64,000 nt of DNA from Chitinophaga fulva (lineage in GTDB: Bacteria; Bacteroidota; Bacteroidia; Chitinophagales; Chitinophagaceae): positions 806,001-870,000 of the forward strand of contig NZ_JABBGC010000002.1 of NCBI RefSeq assembly GCF_012927205.1, in the 5' to 3' direction. The notes below the pieces were generated by a model. The model worked only from the letters and a program-made list of their open reading frames with translations. It was not told where the DNA came from and did not search any database. Of the stretch, positions 32,719-41,493 are shown piece after piece. Numbering within the stretch: position 1 is the stretch's first letter; the number at the start of each line of letters is the position of its first letter. The position numbers and the translations under genes were made by a program.

Positions 32719-35700
32719 TTAAAATCCGTATCTGACACCCAGCTGTATCTGCCAGGGATTGCCGGAAGGTACAATGGTACCGGCATTGGTGTTTACATCG
32801 TATTTGAAAGTAGATGTAGCCGGATCGAACCCTCCGAGATTGTACAGGTTCTGTTTACCCAGTACTTTGCTGGCGCCCCATTCTTTGTTGAACATATTGG
32901 CTACGTTAAAGAAATCGCCGGACACTTCAACATATTGTGACTTCGCGAAGATAAACTTCTTGGCTATACGAACATCCCACACGCCGTAGAAGCCATTCAC
33001 GCCCCCATTCCTTTCTGCCACAGTGCCGCTGCTTTTGCGCAGGTAATCCTTGATGCTATTATCAATGTTCGGGTTATCGAGAATGCTTTTCAGGCCGTTC
33101 CGCATGGCAGCGGGCACGCTGGGGTCATTTATATCAAACACATAGGCGAGGTCGTTGGTGCTCACGAAATCACCGTTCACGTTGCCTTTAACCGCGAGGG
33201 AATAACGGGTACCGCCTATACCGGAATAACGCACTCCCACGTTGATGCCCCAGAAGCTGGGCGCAGTACCATAAAAGACCACCTTATGGCGGAACTGATT
33301 ATCGGAATAAGACATTACGCTGAGATTACGCGGATCGTCTTTCACCATCAGGTTCAGCGTAGCGGTATTGGCCACATCACCATTGTAAGAAGTATTGTCT
33401 TTGGCATCATTCCAGGTATAGCTGAAAGAGATCTCGCCGTCTCTGAAATAGCGGTAGGTACCATCTACCACAAAGGCAAACTGATTCACCTTACCATCGC
33501 TGTTCAGTTCCAGCACACGGCCAACCTTCGTGCTTTTGCGGCCGTTCTGCCAGTCGGCATAACCATTTCCGGGGGTAATGCTGTTGGCTGGCACATACAC
33601 ACCACGGTTGCCTTCGTTGGCCAGGCGGAAATAAGGCTGGTCCACCATGTTGCGGTCTACATACATATAGTTATGGCGGGCCATCGTAGCGAAGAATGTC
33701 AATCCCATCTTGAACCGGTCTGTGAAGAAGTGGTTATAGGACAGGTTGGCTTTGTATACTACCGGGATACGGGCATCTTTACCGTTCATATTGATGGTAC
33801 CGATGCGGGGCAATCCGAGTTTATCAAACAGTTCCTTACCAGGCGCAGTAGACGGGTTCTTGCGGTACTCCACAAAATTAGGCGCGGGCACCTGTGCTCC
33901 CTGTACGTCCACGGTGAGCACCTTGGTTCCGTCAAACAGCATGTTGTTGATCATCGCGTAGTTGTTGATATCGGAACCAAAGATGGCGGCGCCGAAACGC
34001 AGGTAATCACGATGCTTTTCGTTGATGTCCCAGTTGAACTGCAAACGAGGCTGCAGCTGGAAGGTGCGCAGAGAATTATCCGTGCGCAGGCCAAGTTCCT
34101 GGTAAACCGTTTCGTTGAAATTGGGCTTGTTGAGGTAGGTGGTATAGTCTGCACGCAGACCGGCGATCATTTCAAAACCTTTGAACAGTTCAGTCTGCAT
34201 CTGCGCATAGAGGGCAGCGCTCACGATATTCTGTTTTACGCTGGGATCATCTGCCAGTGCTACTTCGCGGGCATAGCGGTACGGCGTCATGTTGTTGAAT
34301 GCGTCCATTCCTGTAAAGAAGAAACGGCCGTTCATTTCGCTGCCATAGAGGGAGTTCATATGGCTGTACATGATGTCAGTACCAAAAGTGAAACTGGCTT
34401 TATTGGTATTGTAATACAGGTTATTGACCAGCTGGAACACGTTATTGTAGAAGTGCTCCGGGGAGTAACGCTGTCCGCCGAGCTGGATATCTGTGAACAC
34501 ATCTTTGCCATTCACGTTGGACTTTACTCTTTCCACGATGCCGCGGGGAATGTTCTGTGCTGGCAGTTGCGCGCCGGGAGAGCTTTCTTCAAAAGTATAC
34601 AGGTGCTGTACTTTCAGCTCGTTGGTCATTTTAGGGCTGATGGTGGTGCGCAGCGTGGCCAGCAAGCTGTTATTAACAGCTTTAGCGGTGGCATATACTT
34701 CGTAAAGATTGAGCAGGGTATTGTCATCGCGGCCCAGTGGAGCGCGGTCGTTGACATAGTTATTGCGGATGGTCAGCAGGTTGCGTTCATTCAGCTGCCA
34801 GTCAATGCGGGCAAAGGCAGCGTCGGTGCCTCTTTTTTTGCTGAAGGAGCCGAACTGCGGCGTTTCTGCGACTCCATATTTGTTGCGGGCAATCTGGAGG
34901 AAATTATCCAGCGTAGTCTGTGAAACGTTGAGTCTCTTTTCATCTTCCGGTGTTCTGATATCCGCCAGTTGCAGTGGGCGGGCATCCTGCTGATGGTCCC
35001 ACGCAATGAAGAAGTGTGCTTTGTTACGGATGATGGGGCCGCCGAGAGAAAAGCCGTACTGGTAAGTAGAGAATTCATTCTGGCGTTTAGCGCCGCTCAT
35101 ATTGTACTGGCTGGACAGTTTATCATGTCGCATAAAGGTGAACGCGCTACCGGAGAAAGTATTGGTACCGGACTTGGTCACCGTGCTGATGGTACCACCG
35201 CCGCTGCGGCCGTAGGTCACATCATATTGGTTGGTCACCACTTTAAACTCCCGGATGGCTTCCATGGAGATGGCGTAAGGGCCGCCAATCCTGGTGTTGG
35301 TGCCGCTGCTGGAAGTCGGGTTCTTGGCAGATGTACCATCGATGGTAATATTTGTTGACGAGCCCAACTGACCGGCCAGGTTGTTGCCGCTGCTGAGTGG
35401 CGACAGGTCGATCAGCGAGGTGAAGTTACGGCCGTTTACCGGCAGCCGGGCGATATCCCGTGCAGAGACCGTAGTAGCGGCGCCGAAGTTTTCCGTTTTG
35501 TTCTTCAGGCCGGAGCCTACCACTTTTATTTCCTGCATGCTTACTGCGGCTGATTGCAGCGCGATGTTGACCCTTACCACATCGCCCTGGTTGAGCGAAT
35601 AGCCGGTACGTTTCTGTTCCTGGAAGCCCAGCGAGGTCACATTGACCGTATATGGGCCGCCCAGTGGCATTTCCCGGAAGGTAAACTCCCCCTTGGCATT

Positions 35701-35889
35701 GGTAATGGTACGGCTGGTAAAACCGGTAGATTCATTGCGGACCACCACCGAAGCACCGGGCACCGGTTGTTTGCTTTCGTCCGTAATCATCCCCAGTATA
35801 GACGCCTGTGTGGTCTGCGCTACCGATGGCTGTAGGAAAAGGCATGTCAATAAAGACAAAAGAAAGAGAAAGTGACAGATAGGTTTCAT
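32719..35889 (-). CDS. TonB-dependent outer membrane receptor with carboxypeptidase-regulatory-like N-terminal domain (Oar-like)
   Basis: 1056 residues. Signal peptide to S-V-A-Q25, then a carboxypeptidase regulatory-like domain (about 28-115, G-M-I-T-D-E-S-K-Q-P-V-P-G-A-S-V), a plug region with L-P-V-N-G-R-N-F-T-S-L and F-K-V-V-T-N-Q-Y-D-V-T-Y-G-R-S-G-G-G, and a beta-barrel. It lacks the SusC signature and no SusD or substrate-binding partner follows, so it belongs to the Oar-like group of TonB receptors, for which peptide or protein uptake has been suggested. Monocistronic. A 10-bp direct repeat lies upstream (35940-35981). Confidence 0.9.
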   Translation of the reverse strand: MKPICHFLFLLSLLTCLFLQPSVAQTTQASILGMITDESKQPVPGASVVVRNESTGFTSRTITNAKGEFTFREMPLGGPYTVNVTSLGFQEQKRTGYSLNQGDVVRVNIALQSAAVSMQEIKVVGSGLKNKTENFGAATTVSARDIARLPVNGRNFTSLIDLSPLSSGNNLAGQLGSSTNITIDGTSAKNPTSSSGTNTRIGGPYAISMEAIREFKVVTNQYDVTYGRSGGGTISTVTKSGTNTFSGSAFTFMRHDKLSSQYNMSGAKRQNEFSTYQYGFSLGGPIIRNKAHFFIAWDHQQDARPLQLADIRTPEDEKRLNVSQTTLDNFLQIARNKYGVAETPQFGSFSKKRGTDAAFARIDWQLNERNLLTIRNNYVNDRAPLGRDDNTLLNLYEVYATAKAVNNSLLATLRTTISPKMTNELKVQHLYTFEESSPGAQLPAQNIPRGIVERVKSNVNGKDVFTDIQLGGQRYSPEHFYNNVFQLVNNLYYNTNKASFTFGTDIMYSHMNSLYGSEMNGRFFFTGMDAFNNMTPYRYAREVALADDPSVKQNIVSAALYAQMQTELFKGFEMIAGLRADYTTYLNKPNFNETVYQELGLRTDNSLRTFQLQPRLQFNWDINEKHRDYLRFGAAIFGSDINNYAMINNMLFDGTKVLTVDVQGAQVPAPNFVEYRKNPSTAPGKELFDKLGLPRIGTINMNGKDARIPVVYKANLSYNHFFTDRFKMGLTFFATMARHNYMYVDRNMVDQPYFRLANEGNRGVYVPANSITPGNGYADWQNGRKSTKVGRVLELNSDGKVNQFAFVVDGTYRYFRDGEISFSYTWNDAKDNTSYNGDVANTATLNLMVKDDPRNLSVMSYSDNQFRHKVVFYGTAPSFWGINVGVRYSGIGGTRYSLAVKGNVNGDFVSTNDLAYVFDINDPSVPAAMRNGLKSILDNPNIDNSIKDYLRKSSGTVAERNGGVNGFYGVWDVRIAKKFIFAKSQYVEVSGDFFNVANMFNKEWGASKVLGKQNLYNLGGFDPATSTFKYDVNTNAGTIVPSGNPWQIQLGVRYGF

Positions 35890-36325
35890 ATGGTTTTGAA
35901 ATTTTCAAGTGGGCGAAAATATAGCTGGTATTACAAAAATCATATTGACAGGCCGATTCATAACGTAAAATTCATATTGACCCACTGCGGCCTGCTTTCC
36001 TTTTTGGTTGAATACAGTTAGAAAAATAATAAATAAAAACTATAAAAGAAAACAAATTAAAACAATTTGAAACAACCACAACATTTAATTATTTAGTCAT
36101 TTGGTTATTGGACTATTTAAAAAAATATTAAAAAAGATCCCTGCCTGCTGTTTCACCTCTCTCCTGCTCACCTATTTTTAGGGTGATTTTTGCTACATTT
36201 ACTTTACAACAGATCATTGAACCAAAGCCCGACAGAACATGCTTATGAAGCGCTGGTAGCGCAATGACAACGAACATGAAAACACCCCTCAAATGACTAT
36301 TGAAAATCTTATTTAATGCTGTCAC
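35890..36325. other. 436-base AT-rich intergenic region
   Basis: No credible gene. Next to the receptor gene it holds a possible minus-strand -7 box (reverse complement of 35914-35921, TATTTTCG) and the direct repeat TCATATTGAC at 35940-35949 and 35972-35981, 32 bases apart, about three helical turns. The middle is A-rich. 36083-36119 holds an ATTTAGTCATTTGGTTATT-type repeat tract. The rest would be leader of the histidine kinase gene. A 65-codon minus-strand frame at 36128-36325 shows no family features. Confidence 0.5.
36083..36119. repeat. AT-rich TTTAGTCATTTGGTTATT-type repeat tract
   Basis: Degenerate ~10-base units (ATTTAGTC, ATTTGGTT, ATTGGACT). The 11-base piece TTTAGTCATTT is shared exactly with the tract at 38085-38120, and the style equals the arms of the inverted repeat at 32623-32711. 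Confidence 0.6.
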
Positions 36326-38083
36326 ATGTACACATCAACCCAACCCCGCCTCCTCAAATTATTAAGAGCGCCGCTGTTTGCCGGTACCGCAGGCCTCACC
36401 AGTCCGGAAGAAAGAAGACCCGTGGTCCTCGCCAATGCGTTGGCCCTTATCGTTACGCTGATGGTACTCGTTATCGGCGCTTATTTTTATGTATTGCATC
36501 CTACACCATTCATACTGGCCCCTGTAGTGATGGAAGCCGCCGGATTTATATCGGTGATCCTGCTTAACCACTACCGGCAATACTTCCGGGCCAGCCTGGT
36601 GATGTTGCTGATACATGGCATCTTTGCGGTATACTGGAGCTGTTTACTGGAAGACGCTATTCCGACGGACCTGGTGATTGCTTTCCTTGCCGTGATTGTT
36701 TTTCATCTTTGCAATACTTTTTTCCTCAACAGGGAACGGAAAGTGCTGTTGTCCACGCTGGCCATCACGCTTTCGCTGATGGCGCTGGTACACATCAATC
36801 ACCGGCACCCGGTCATTGTGCCGCTGGCACTCACCGAAAATGCGGTGTATATGATGCATGTGCTGACATCTGCCGGTTTTGTGACCATGATGGTGCTGGT
36901 GATGTCGTTTTACATTGGTAAAATCCATGCCTTGCTGCACTCGGAAAGGAAGCTCAAAGAAGCATCCATGGCCAAGAGCACGTTCCTCCGGGAAACGTAC
37001 CATGAACTACGGACACCCCTCAACGCTATTTATGGCATCGCGCAGTTACTGCAGCTGCGCAAGAGTGATGAGGATAGCGAAGAGCGCAAAGAGATAGACG
37101 ATCTCTATTCCGCCTGTTATATTGCACGCAATATCATCAACAATGTGCTGGACATGTCACGCATTGATGCGGGCAGGTTCAATACCGTTACCCGTGAATC
37201 GCTGGACCTCAGGGAATGTGTGGGACATTGCGCCGCCATCAGCCGGTATATTGCGCATTCAAGAGGCATCATTATCCGGGAGAGTTTTGACAAACAACTA
37301 CCGGCCATCATCTACAGTGATAAAATCATTCTCACCAAAATCATCAACAACCTGTTGTCCAATGCCGTAAAGTTCGCCACTGGAAACAGTACCGTGTCTG
37401 TCACTGGTGAACGTTACGGACAACACATCATTTTCCGGGTGATCAACGAGGGCATTATTCACCCCGAAAAAGCCAGGCACATCTTTGAGGCGTTTGTATC
37501 CGAGCATAACCAGATCACGGAAGCCACCGGCCTGGGCCTGTCCATCACCAAACACCTGGTGACCTTACTGGGCGGCAGGATATATATGGAGCCGGATGAG
37601 ATGAGCACTCATACCATCATCACCTTCACACTACCATTGGAAACAGCCAGGGAGAACAGCACCACTTCCATCCGGCAGCATTACCGCCGCGATGTGTTCC
37701 CCGGCGCCACTGCGCTGATCATCGAAGATGATCTGGTGAGCAGCGCGCTGCTCACCAAAATACTGGTCCATATGGGTATTGCTCCAACACTTTGCCATGA
37801 CGGCACCGCAGCACTGCAACGGATACGGCTGGAGAAACCGGATATCGTTATCACCGACCTGCATATGTCTGGCATGAGTGGCAAAGAACTGCTCCGGCAG
37901 TTGCGTCGTGACAGCTTTTTGAAAGACATCCCGGTATTGATTGTTTCGGGAGATGCTTTTGTTTCTGTAAAGGAAGAGCTGTTACAGGCGGGCGCCAGTG
38001 CTTATATCTCCAAGCCGGTGCACTTCAACGAACTCTATCAGGCGCTGTCCGCACACCTGCCGCGCTTCCAGACACCGGTCTGA
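36326..38083 (+). CDS. hybrid sensor histidine kinase/response regulator
   Basis: 585 residues. N-terminal membrane part with about six helices (38-200) and no extracellular sensor domain of size, then HisKA with H226 in Y-H-E-L-R-T-P-L-N-A-I, HATPase_c with N-box N-N-L-L-S-N-A-V-K-F (341-350) and G2 box G-L-G-L-S-I (402-407), and a C-terminal receiver with acidic pocket E467-D468-D469, phospho-acceptor D511 and K563. Oddly, the G1 box that is normally D-x-G-x-G reads N374-E-G-I-I, so the adenine-contacting Asp is Asn. ATP binding may be weak or altered. No output domain; a histidine-phosphotransfer or separate regulator must act downstream. Confidence 0.88.
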   Translation: MYTSTQPRLLKLLRAPLFAGTAGLTSPEERRPVVLANALALIVTLMVLVIGAYFYVLHPTPFILAPVVMEAAGFISVILLNHYRQYFRASLVMLLIHGIFAVYWSCLLEDAIPTDLVIAFLAVIVFHLCNTFFLNRERKVLLSTLAITLSLMALVHINHRHPVIVPLALTENAVYMMHVLTSAGFVTMMVLVMSFYIGKIHALLHSERKLKEASMAKSTFLRETYHELRTPLNAIYGIAQLLQLRKSDEDSEERKEIDDLYSACYIARNIINNVLDMSRIDAGRFNTVTRESLDLRECVGHCAAISRYIAHSRGIIIRESFDKQLPAIIYSDKIILTKIINNLLSNAVKFATGNSTVSVTGERYGQHIIFRVINEGIIHPEKARHIFEAFVSEHNQITEATGLGLSITKHLVTLLGGRIYMEPDEMSTHTIITFTLPLETARENSTTSIRQHYRRDVFPGATALIIEDDLVSSALLTKILVHMGIAPTLCHDGTAALQRIRLEKPDIVITDLHMSGMSGKELLRQLRRDSFLKDIPVLIVSGDAFVSVKEELLQAGASAYISKPVHFNELYQALSAHLPRFQTPV

Positions 38084-38084
38084 T

Positions 38085-38120
38085 ATTTATTTAGTCATTT
38101 ATTCATTTGATTATTTATTA
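38085..38120. repeat. AT-rich ATTTAGTCATTTATTCATTTGATT-type repeat tract
   Basis: Immediately after the kinase stop codon. Units of about 8-10 bases (TTTAGTCA, TTTATTCA, TTTGATTA). Same family as the tract at 36083-36119 before this gene, so the kinase gene is flanked by related tracts. Confidence 0.55.
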
Positions 38121-38241
38121 ATCGGAGGCCTTTCCGTGTGTCATATTTTTTTCAGCATCTTCCATTAATTTCGTACTTTTTATGGCTTTCAACGGTCATG
38201 GACATCCGAAAGTCAATTTATTTTGCACTAAACACAATACT

Positions 38242-39570
38242 ATGAAAACAGGATTATGGCCTATCCGGTCAGACAAGCGGGTTTTCAGGACAATGGCCCT
38301 GAGCCTTTTATTCCCGTCTGCCATGCTGGTGCTGCACAGCTGCAACAACAATCCCACTAAGGAGAGTCCCAAAGAGCCGGCCACCGACAATGGTAACGTT
38401 GGACTGGAACTGCCACAGGGATTTGGCGCGCTCCGTTTTGCCGACAGCACCGGTAATGCCCGTCACCTGACCGTGAATAAAAACGGCGTGGTGTATGTTA
38501 AACTGGAAAACCCGGTCAATGGCCACGCCATTGTGGTGCTGAAAGATAAAAACGGCGATGGCCGCGCTGATGAACGTTCCGCGTTTGCTCCTTACGGCGG
38601 CACCGGTATCGCTATTAAAGACGGCTACCTGTATGCCTCTTCCAACACCAGTGTGTTCCGTTACAAACTGAATGACCAGCAGGAAGTAGCAGACCCGCAG
38701 CATCCTGATACTATTGTCAGCGGCCTGATAGACCGGGGACAGCACAATTCAAAATCCATTGCGCTGGACAATAACGGTAACCTCTATGTGAATATCGGGG
38801 CGCCTTCCAACGTATGCCAGGAAAAAGACCGCACCAAAGGTTCTCCCGGCATGCAGCCATGCCCGCTGCTGGATTCTGCCGGCGGTATCTGGGTATTCAA
38901 AGCCAATGAACTGAACCAGGGATATCATAACGGCAAACGGTATGCTACCGGTCTTCGTAATGTAGTGGGCCTCGACTGGAACAACCAGGCGAACGCCCTC
39001 TTTGTGATGCAGCATGGCCGCGACAACCTGCATGACTTTTTCCCTGAGCTGTACGATACCAAACAGTCTGCCGAGCTGCCCGCCGAAACCATGTACAAGC
39101 TGCATGACGGCTCCAACTGTGGCTGGCCTTATATTTACTACGATCAGATACAGCAGAAAAAAATCGTTTGCCCTGAATACGGCGGCGATGGCAAGAAGGC
39201 TGTCACTGACAAATACGATGACCCGGTTGCCACTTTCCCCGGTCACCTTGCTCCTAATGCCCTGCTGTTTTATACCGGCAATATGTTCCCTGAGCGTTAC
39301 AGAAATGGTGCGTTCATTGCGTTCCATGGTTCCTGGAACAGGGCTCCTGAACCACAACAGGGTTTCTTTGTGGCTTTTGTGCCGTTTAAAGACGGAGCGC
39401 CTTCCGGTAAATGGGAAGTATTCGCCAAAGGTTTTGCCGGCAAGGAAAACATTGCTGCGCCCGGTGATGCCGCCCACCGCCCCTGCGGCCTCGCACAGGG
39501 CCCTGACGGCTCCCTGTACGTGTCTGACGATAAGATGGGCACTATCTACCGCATTGTCTACAAACAATAA
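38242..39570 (+). CDS. sorbosone/glucose dehydrogenase-like beta-propeller lipoprotein
   Basis: About 442 residues from the ATG at 38242, which starts a signal peptide with lipobox L-H-S-C; an upstream ATG at 38182 would add 20 residues before it and is unlikely. The body is a PQQ-dependent sugar dehydrogenase-like six-bladed propeller: P-Q-G-F at the start, D-R-G-Q-H-N-S-K-S-I-A-L-D, Y-A-T-G-L-R-N-V-V-G-L-D-W, G-W-P-Y, H-G-S-W-N-R-A-P and R-P-C-G-L-A-Q-G-P-D-G-S-L-Y-V-S-D-D. The Arg/Asn and His positions suit the L-sorbosone dehydrogenase branch. Cofactor and substrate are inferred only from the family. Confidence 0.85.
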   Translation: MKTGLWPIRSDKRVFRTMALSLLFPSAMLVLHSCNNNPTKESPKEPATDNGNVGLELPQGFGALRFADSTGNARHLTVNKNGVVYVKLENPVNGHAIVVLKDKNGDGRADERSAFAPYGGTGIAIKDGYLYASSNTSVFRYKLNDQQEVADPQHPDTIVSGLIDRGQHNSKSIALDNNGNLYVNIGAPSNVCQEKDRTKGSPGMQPCPLLDSAGGIWVFKANELNQGYHNGKRYATGLRNVVGLDWNNQANALFVMQHGRDNLHDFFPELYDTKQSAELPAETMYKLHDGSNCGWPYIYYDQIQQKKIVCPEYGGDGKKAVTDKYDDPVATFPGHLAPNALLFYTGNMFPERYRNGAFIAFHGSWNRAPEPQQGFFVAFVPFKDGAPSGKWEVFAKGFAGKENIAAPGDAAHRPCGLAQGPDGSLYVSDDKMGTIYRIVYKQ

Positions 39571-39592
39571 CAGTCTGTATACATAAAACAGA

Positions 39593-39620
39593 AAAGCAGC
39601 TCCTCGGAGCTGCTTTTTTT
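39593..39620 (+). terminator. intrinsic terminator
   Basis: Perfect 11-bp stem (39593-39603 with 39606-39616) around the core GCAGCTCC/GGAGCTGC, followed by a T-run to 39620. It ends the sorbosone-dehydrogenase-like transcript. Confidence 0.85.
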
Positions 39621-39805
39621 ATCTACCCTAAATATAATTCATAGTGATCAAGCGAAACCAGTAACTTGCAACAGTCATAAAACGAATATCCCGTTTAGCC
39701 ACTAAACGTTATACCTATGTGCTGTCGGTCCCTGGTTACCTGGACGTGCCGTTCAACCACAGGCGGGCATTCCGGTATAAGGTCATCATCGACAGATCAC
39801 CGCTG

Positions 39806-40786
39806 TCAGCGGGTCAGTAGGCCCACTTTCCGGTCTTTCGTGATAACCGCCATGGCTTTCGTTTCGCGGTTATAGGCAATCTTTGGCGCCTCTATGTGAT
39901 GGATAATAGAGGACACCTGTGGGTTGACGAGGAATTCCTCCAGCTGGTCCACCACCTCACCGGTGCGATAATTGATAATGCGTGCGCAACCAGCCAGGTC
40001 CCAGGTATATGTATCATCTATAGGAAAGATATTGCCAAAGAACCCCTTGACCATTACCGGTGCGGACAGTTCATCCGTTTCCAGGTTCCAGACAACAAGT
40101 TGACCCGGCTGCAGGGCCTCCACATTTTCAGCTTCATCATCCATCAATTCACCGTCGCCGATAGCGCCAATCAGCACCTCATGATTGCTGATGAAGCCCG
40201 CCACGCCTACTTCTGCGTTAACGTCCGGGCTTTTTTTAACATTATCCAGCAACGCAGGGTTTTGCAGGCATGCCCCGATATTAAAAGCGACTACCATATC
40301 CCATGGATGCCATACCCAGCCTTTACTGATCAACCACTTGTTATCGGCGCTCACTTCCAGGCGGGAATAAAAATAGTCCTGTGGCTCGCGACCTTCCACA
40401 CGGGTGACCACCTCTCCTGTTTCCACATCTTCAAAATCCAGTTGACAGTAGGCCACCGGACAATGGGCAAGATAGGTCCTGCCGTTAGGCGCCACAAAAA
40501 ATGCTGCCGGGTATTCGTATACCTCTGCCTGATAGTATGACCGGTTAATTTCCCGGAGTATTTTACCGTTTTTCAGCAGCAGGCCTTTGGTGCCTTGTTT
40601 AGTAAAAACCAGCGCATATTGCCCGTCCGCAGATGTGATGGCAGCATCGAAGTTATAAGCGTAACTTATCTGTTGGGCAGGCCACTCGCCTTCACCGTCG
40701 ATTTTTATGCCAGTGGCCCAGTCTACGAGGTCTTTTCCGCGCCAGGATATCGTTTCCACATGTTCGTCAATTATCCGGAGTTGCAT
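39806..40786 (-). CDS. uncharacterised beta-propeller-like protein
   Basis: 326 residues without signal peptide or membrane helix. Repeating strand patterns such as A-A-I-T-S-A-D-G-Q-Y-A-L-V-F-T, F-F-V-A-P-N-G-R-T-Y-L-A-H and L-E-V-S-A-D-N-K-W-L-I-S-K-G-W resemble degenerate WD40-like blades. No catalytic motif is seen. It is probably a cytoplasmic scaffold or an uncharacterised stand-alone protein. Isolated on the minus strand, with 235 mostly featureless bases between it and the preceding terminator. Confidence 0.6.
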   Translation of the reverse strand: MQLRIIDEHVETISWRGKDLVDWATGIKIDGEGEWPAQQISYAYNFDAAITSADGQYALVFTKQGTKGLLLKNGKILREINRSYYQAEVYEYPAAFFVAPNGRTYLAHCPVAYCQLDFEDVETGEVVTRVEGREPQDYFYSRLEVSADNKWLISKGWVWHPWDMVVAFNIGACLQNPALLDNVKKSPDVNAEVGVAGFISNHEVLIGAIGDGELMDDEAENVEALQPGQLVVWNLETDELSAPVMVKGFFGNIFPIDDTYTWDLAGCARIINYRTGEVVDQLEEFLVNPQVSSIIHHIEAPKIAYNRETKAMAVITKDRKVGLLTR

Positions 40787-40842
40787 AAGTAGTTGCTTTT
40801 TTTGCAGCTGCTAAAGATATTAAAAAAACGGTCAGGGCTACA

Positions 40843-41418
40843 CTACTTTATGCCTTTGCGCTGAAGATAAATACCTGCAGATTCACTCATGGTTATCAGT
40901 GCCCCACCCATGATCATCACATCTTTGATCACCAGTCTGCCGCGGCCGGAGAGATATGGAAATCCCCATTGATGGTCTGTAAGATGCGGCACCCAGGATT
41001 CCGGTGTGGTGATCAGGAAAGACAGGGTGCCCAGTGTCATGATAAACACCAGCACACTGCCCGCCACACTGGCCAGCGGAGCGATGCGGTATATGGCCAC
41101 CAGTACCGCCAATATGATCAGGAAAACACCCAGTCCGCGGGAGAAGCCGTATGTATTGTTGTTTTCGTGCCAGGTATGATTAGCTTCAATCAGTTCCCCT
41201 TCCTTGTTCATATGTGTCTTATACTCACCGGGCGTGTTATAAAAGAAAGACATAAAAGGGCTGTTGGCCACGAAGGGAACGATGCCGTCTGCTTCGTAGG
41301 TAAAGAATTTTAAGGCCCCTATCCAGACAAAAACAATGACGATTCCCCAGCGTATGACTTTTTTTCCCAGCTGATCGAGGTTGGCTATTGCATGCAAGAC
41401 TTTGTTCATGGTTTTCAT
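40843..41418 (-). CDS. YkgB/DUF417-family inner membrane protein
   Basis: About 191 residues from the ATG at 41418; the frame reaches 41481 but those residues are not conserved. Four membrane helices. Recognisable family features are R-W-G-I-V-I-V-F-V-W-I-G-A-L-K-F-F-T-Y-E-A-D-G-I-V-P-F-V-A-N-S-P-F near the start (the K-F-T-x-Y-E-A-x-G-I-x-P motif) and G-R-L-V-I-K-D-V-M-I-M-G-G-A-L near the end. YkgB-like proteins have been linked to chlorine/reactive oxidant response in E. coli. Here it follows an AraC regulator gene (75 bases downstream of its stop, same strand), with a divergent AhpD-like gene beyond. Confidence 0.85.
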   Translation of the reverse strand: MKTMNKVLHAIANLDQLGKKVIRWGIVIVFVWIGALKFFTYEADGIVPFVANSPFMSFFYNTPGEYKTHMNKEGELIEANHTWHENNNTYGFSRGLGVFLIILAVLVAIYRIAPLASVAGSVLVFIMTLGTLSFLITTPESWVPHLTDHQWGFPYLSGRGRLVIKDVMIMGGALITMSESAGIYLQRKGIK

Positions 41419-41493
41419 TTGTTCGTTTTTTAAATCGTGAATGACGATACAAATGTAAACCGGGCGCCGGGGCCGGGCCATGGAGGGAAAAGG

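Noticed and set aside
33286..34923. 545-codon plus-strand open frame opposite the TonB receptor
   Set aside because: Antisense shadow of a clearly conserved outer-membrane receptor; translated sequence shows no domain and the receptor frame has strong family motifs throughout.
36128..36325. 65-codon minus-strand frame before the hybrid kinase
   Set aside because: In AT-rich intergenic DNA, no motif, and would overlap the kinase leader; no support as a gene.
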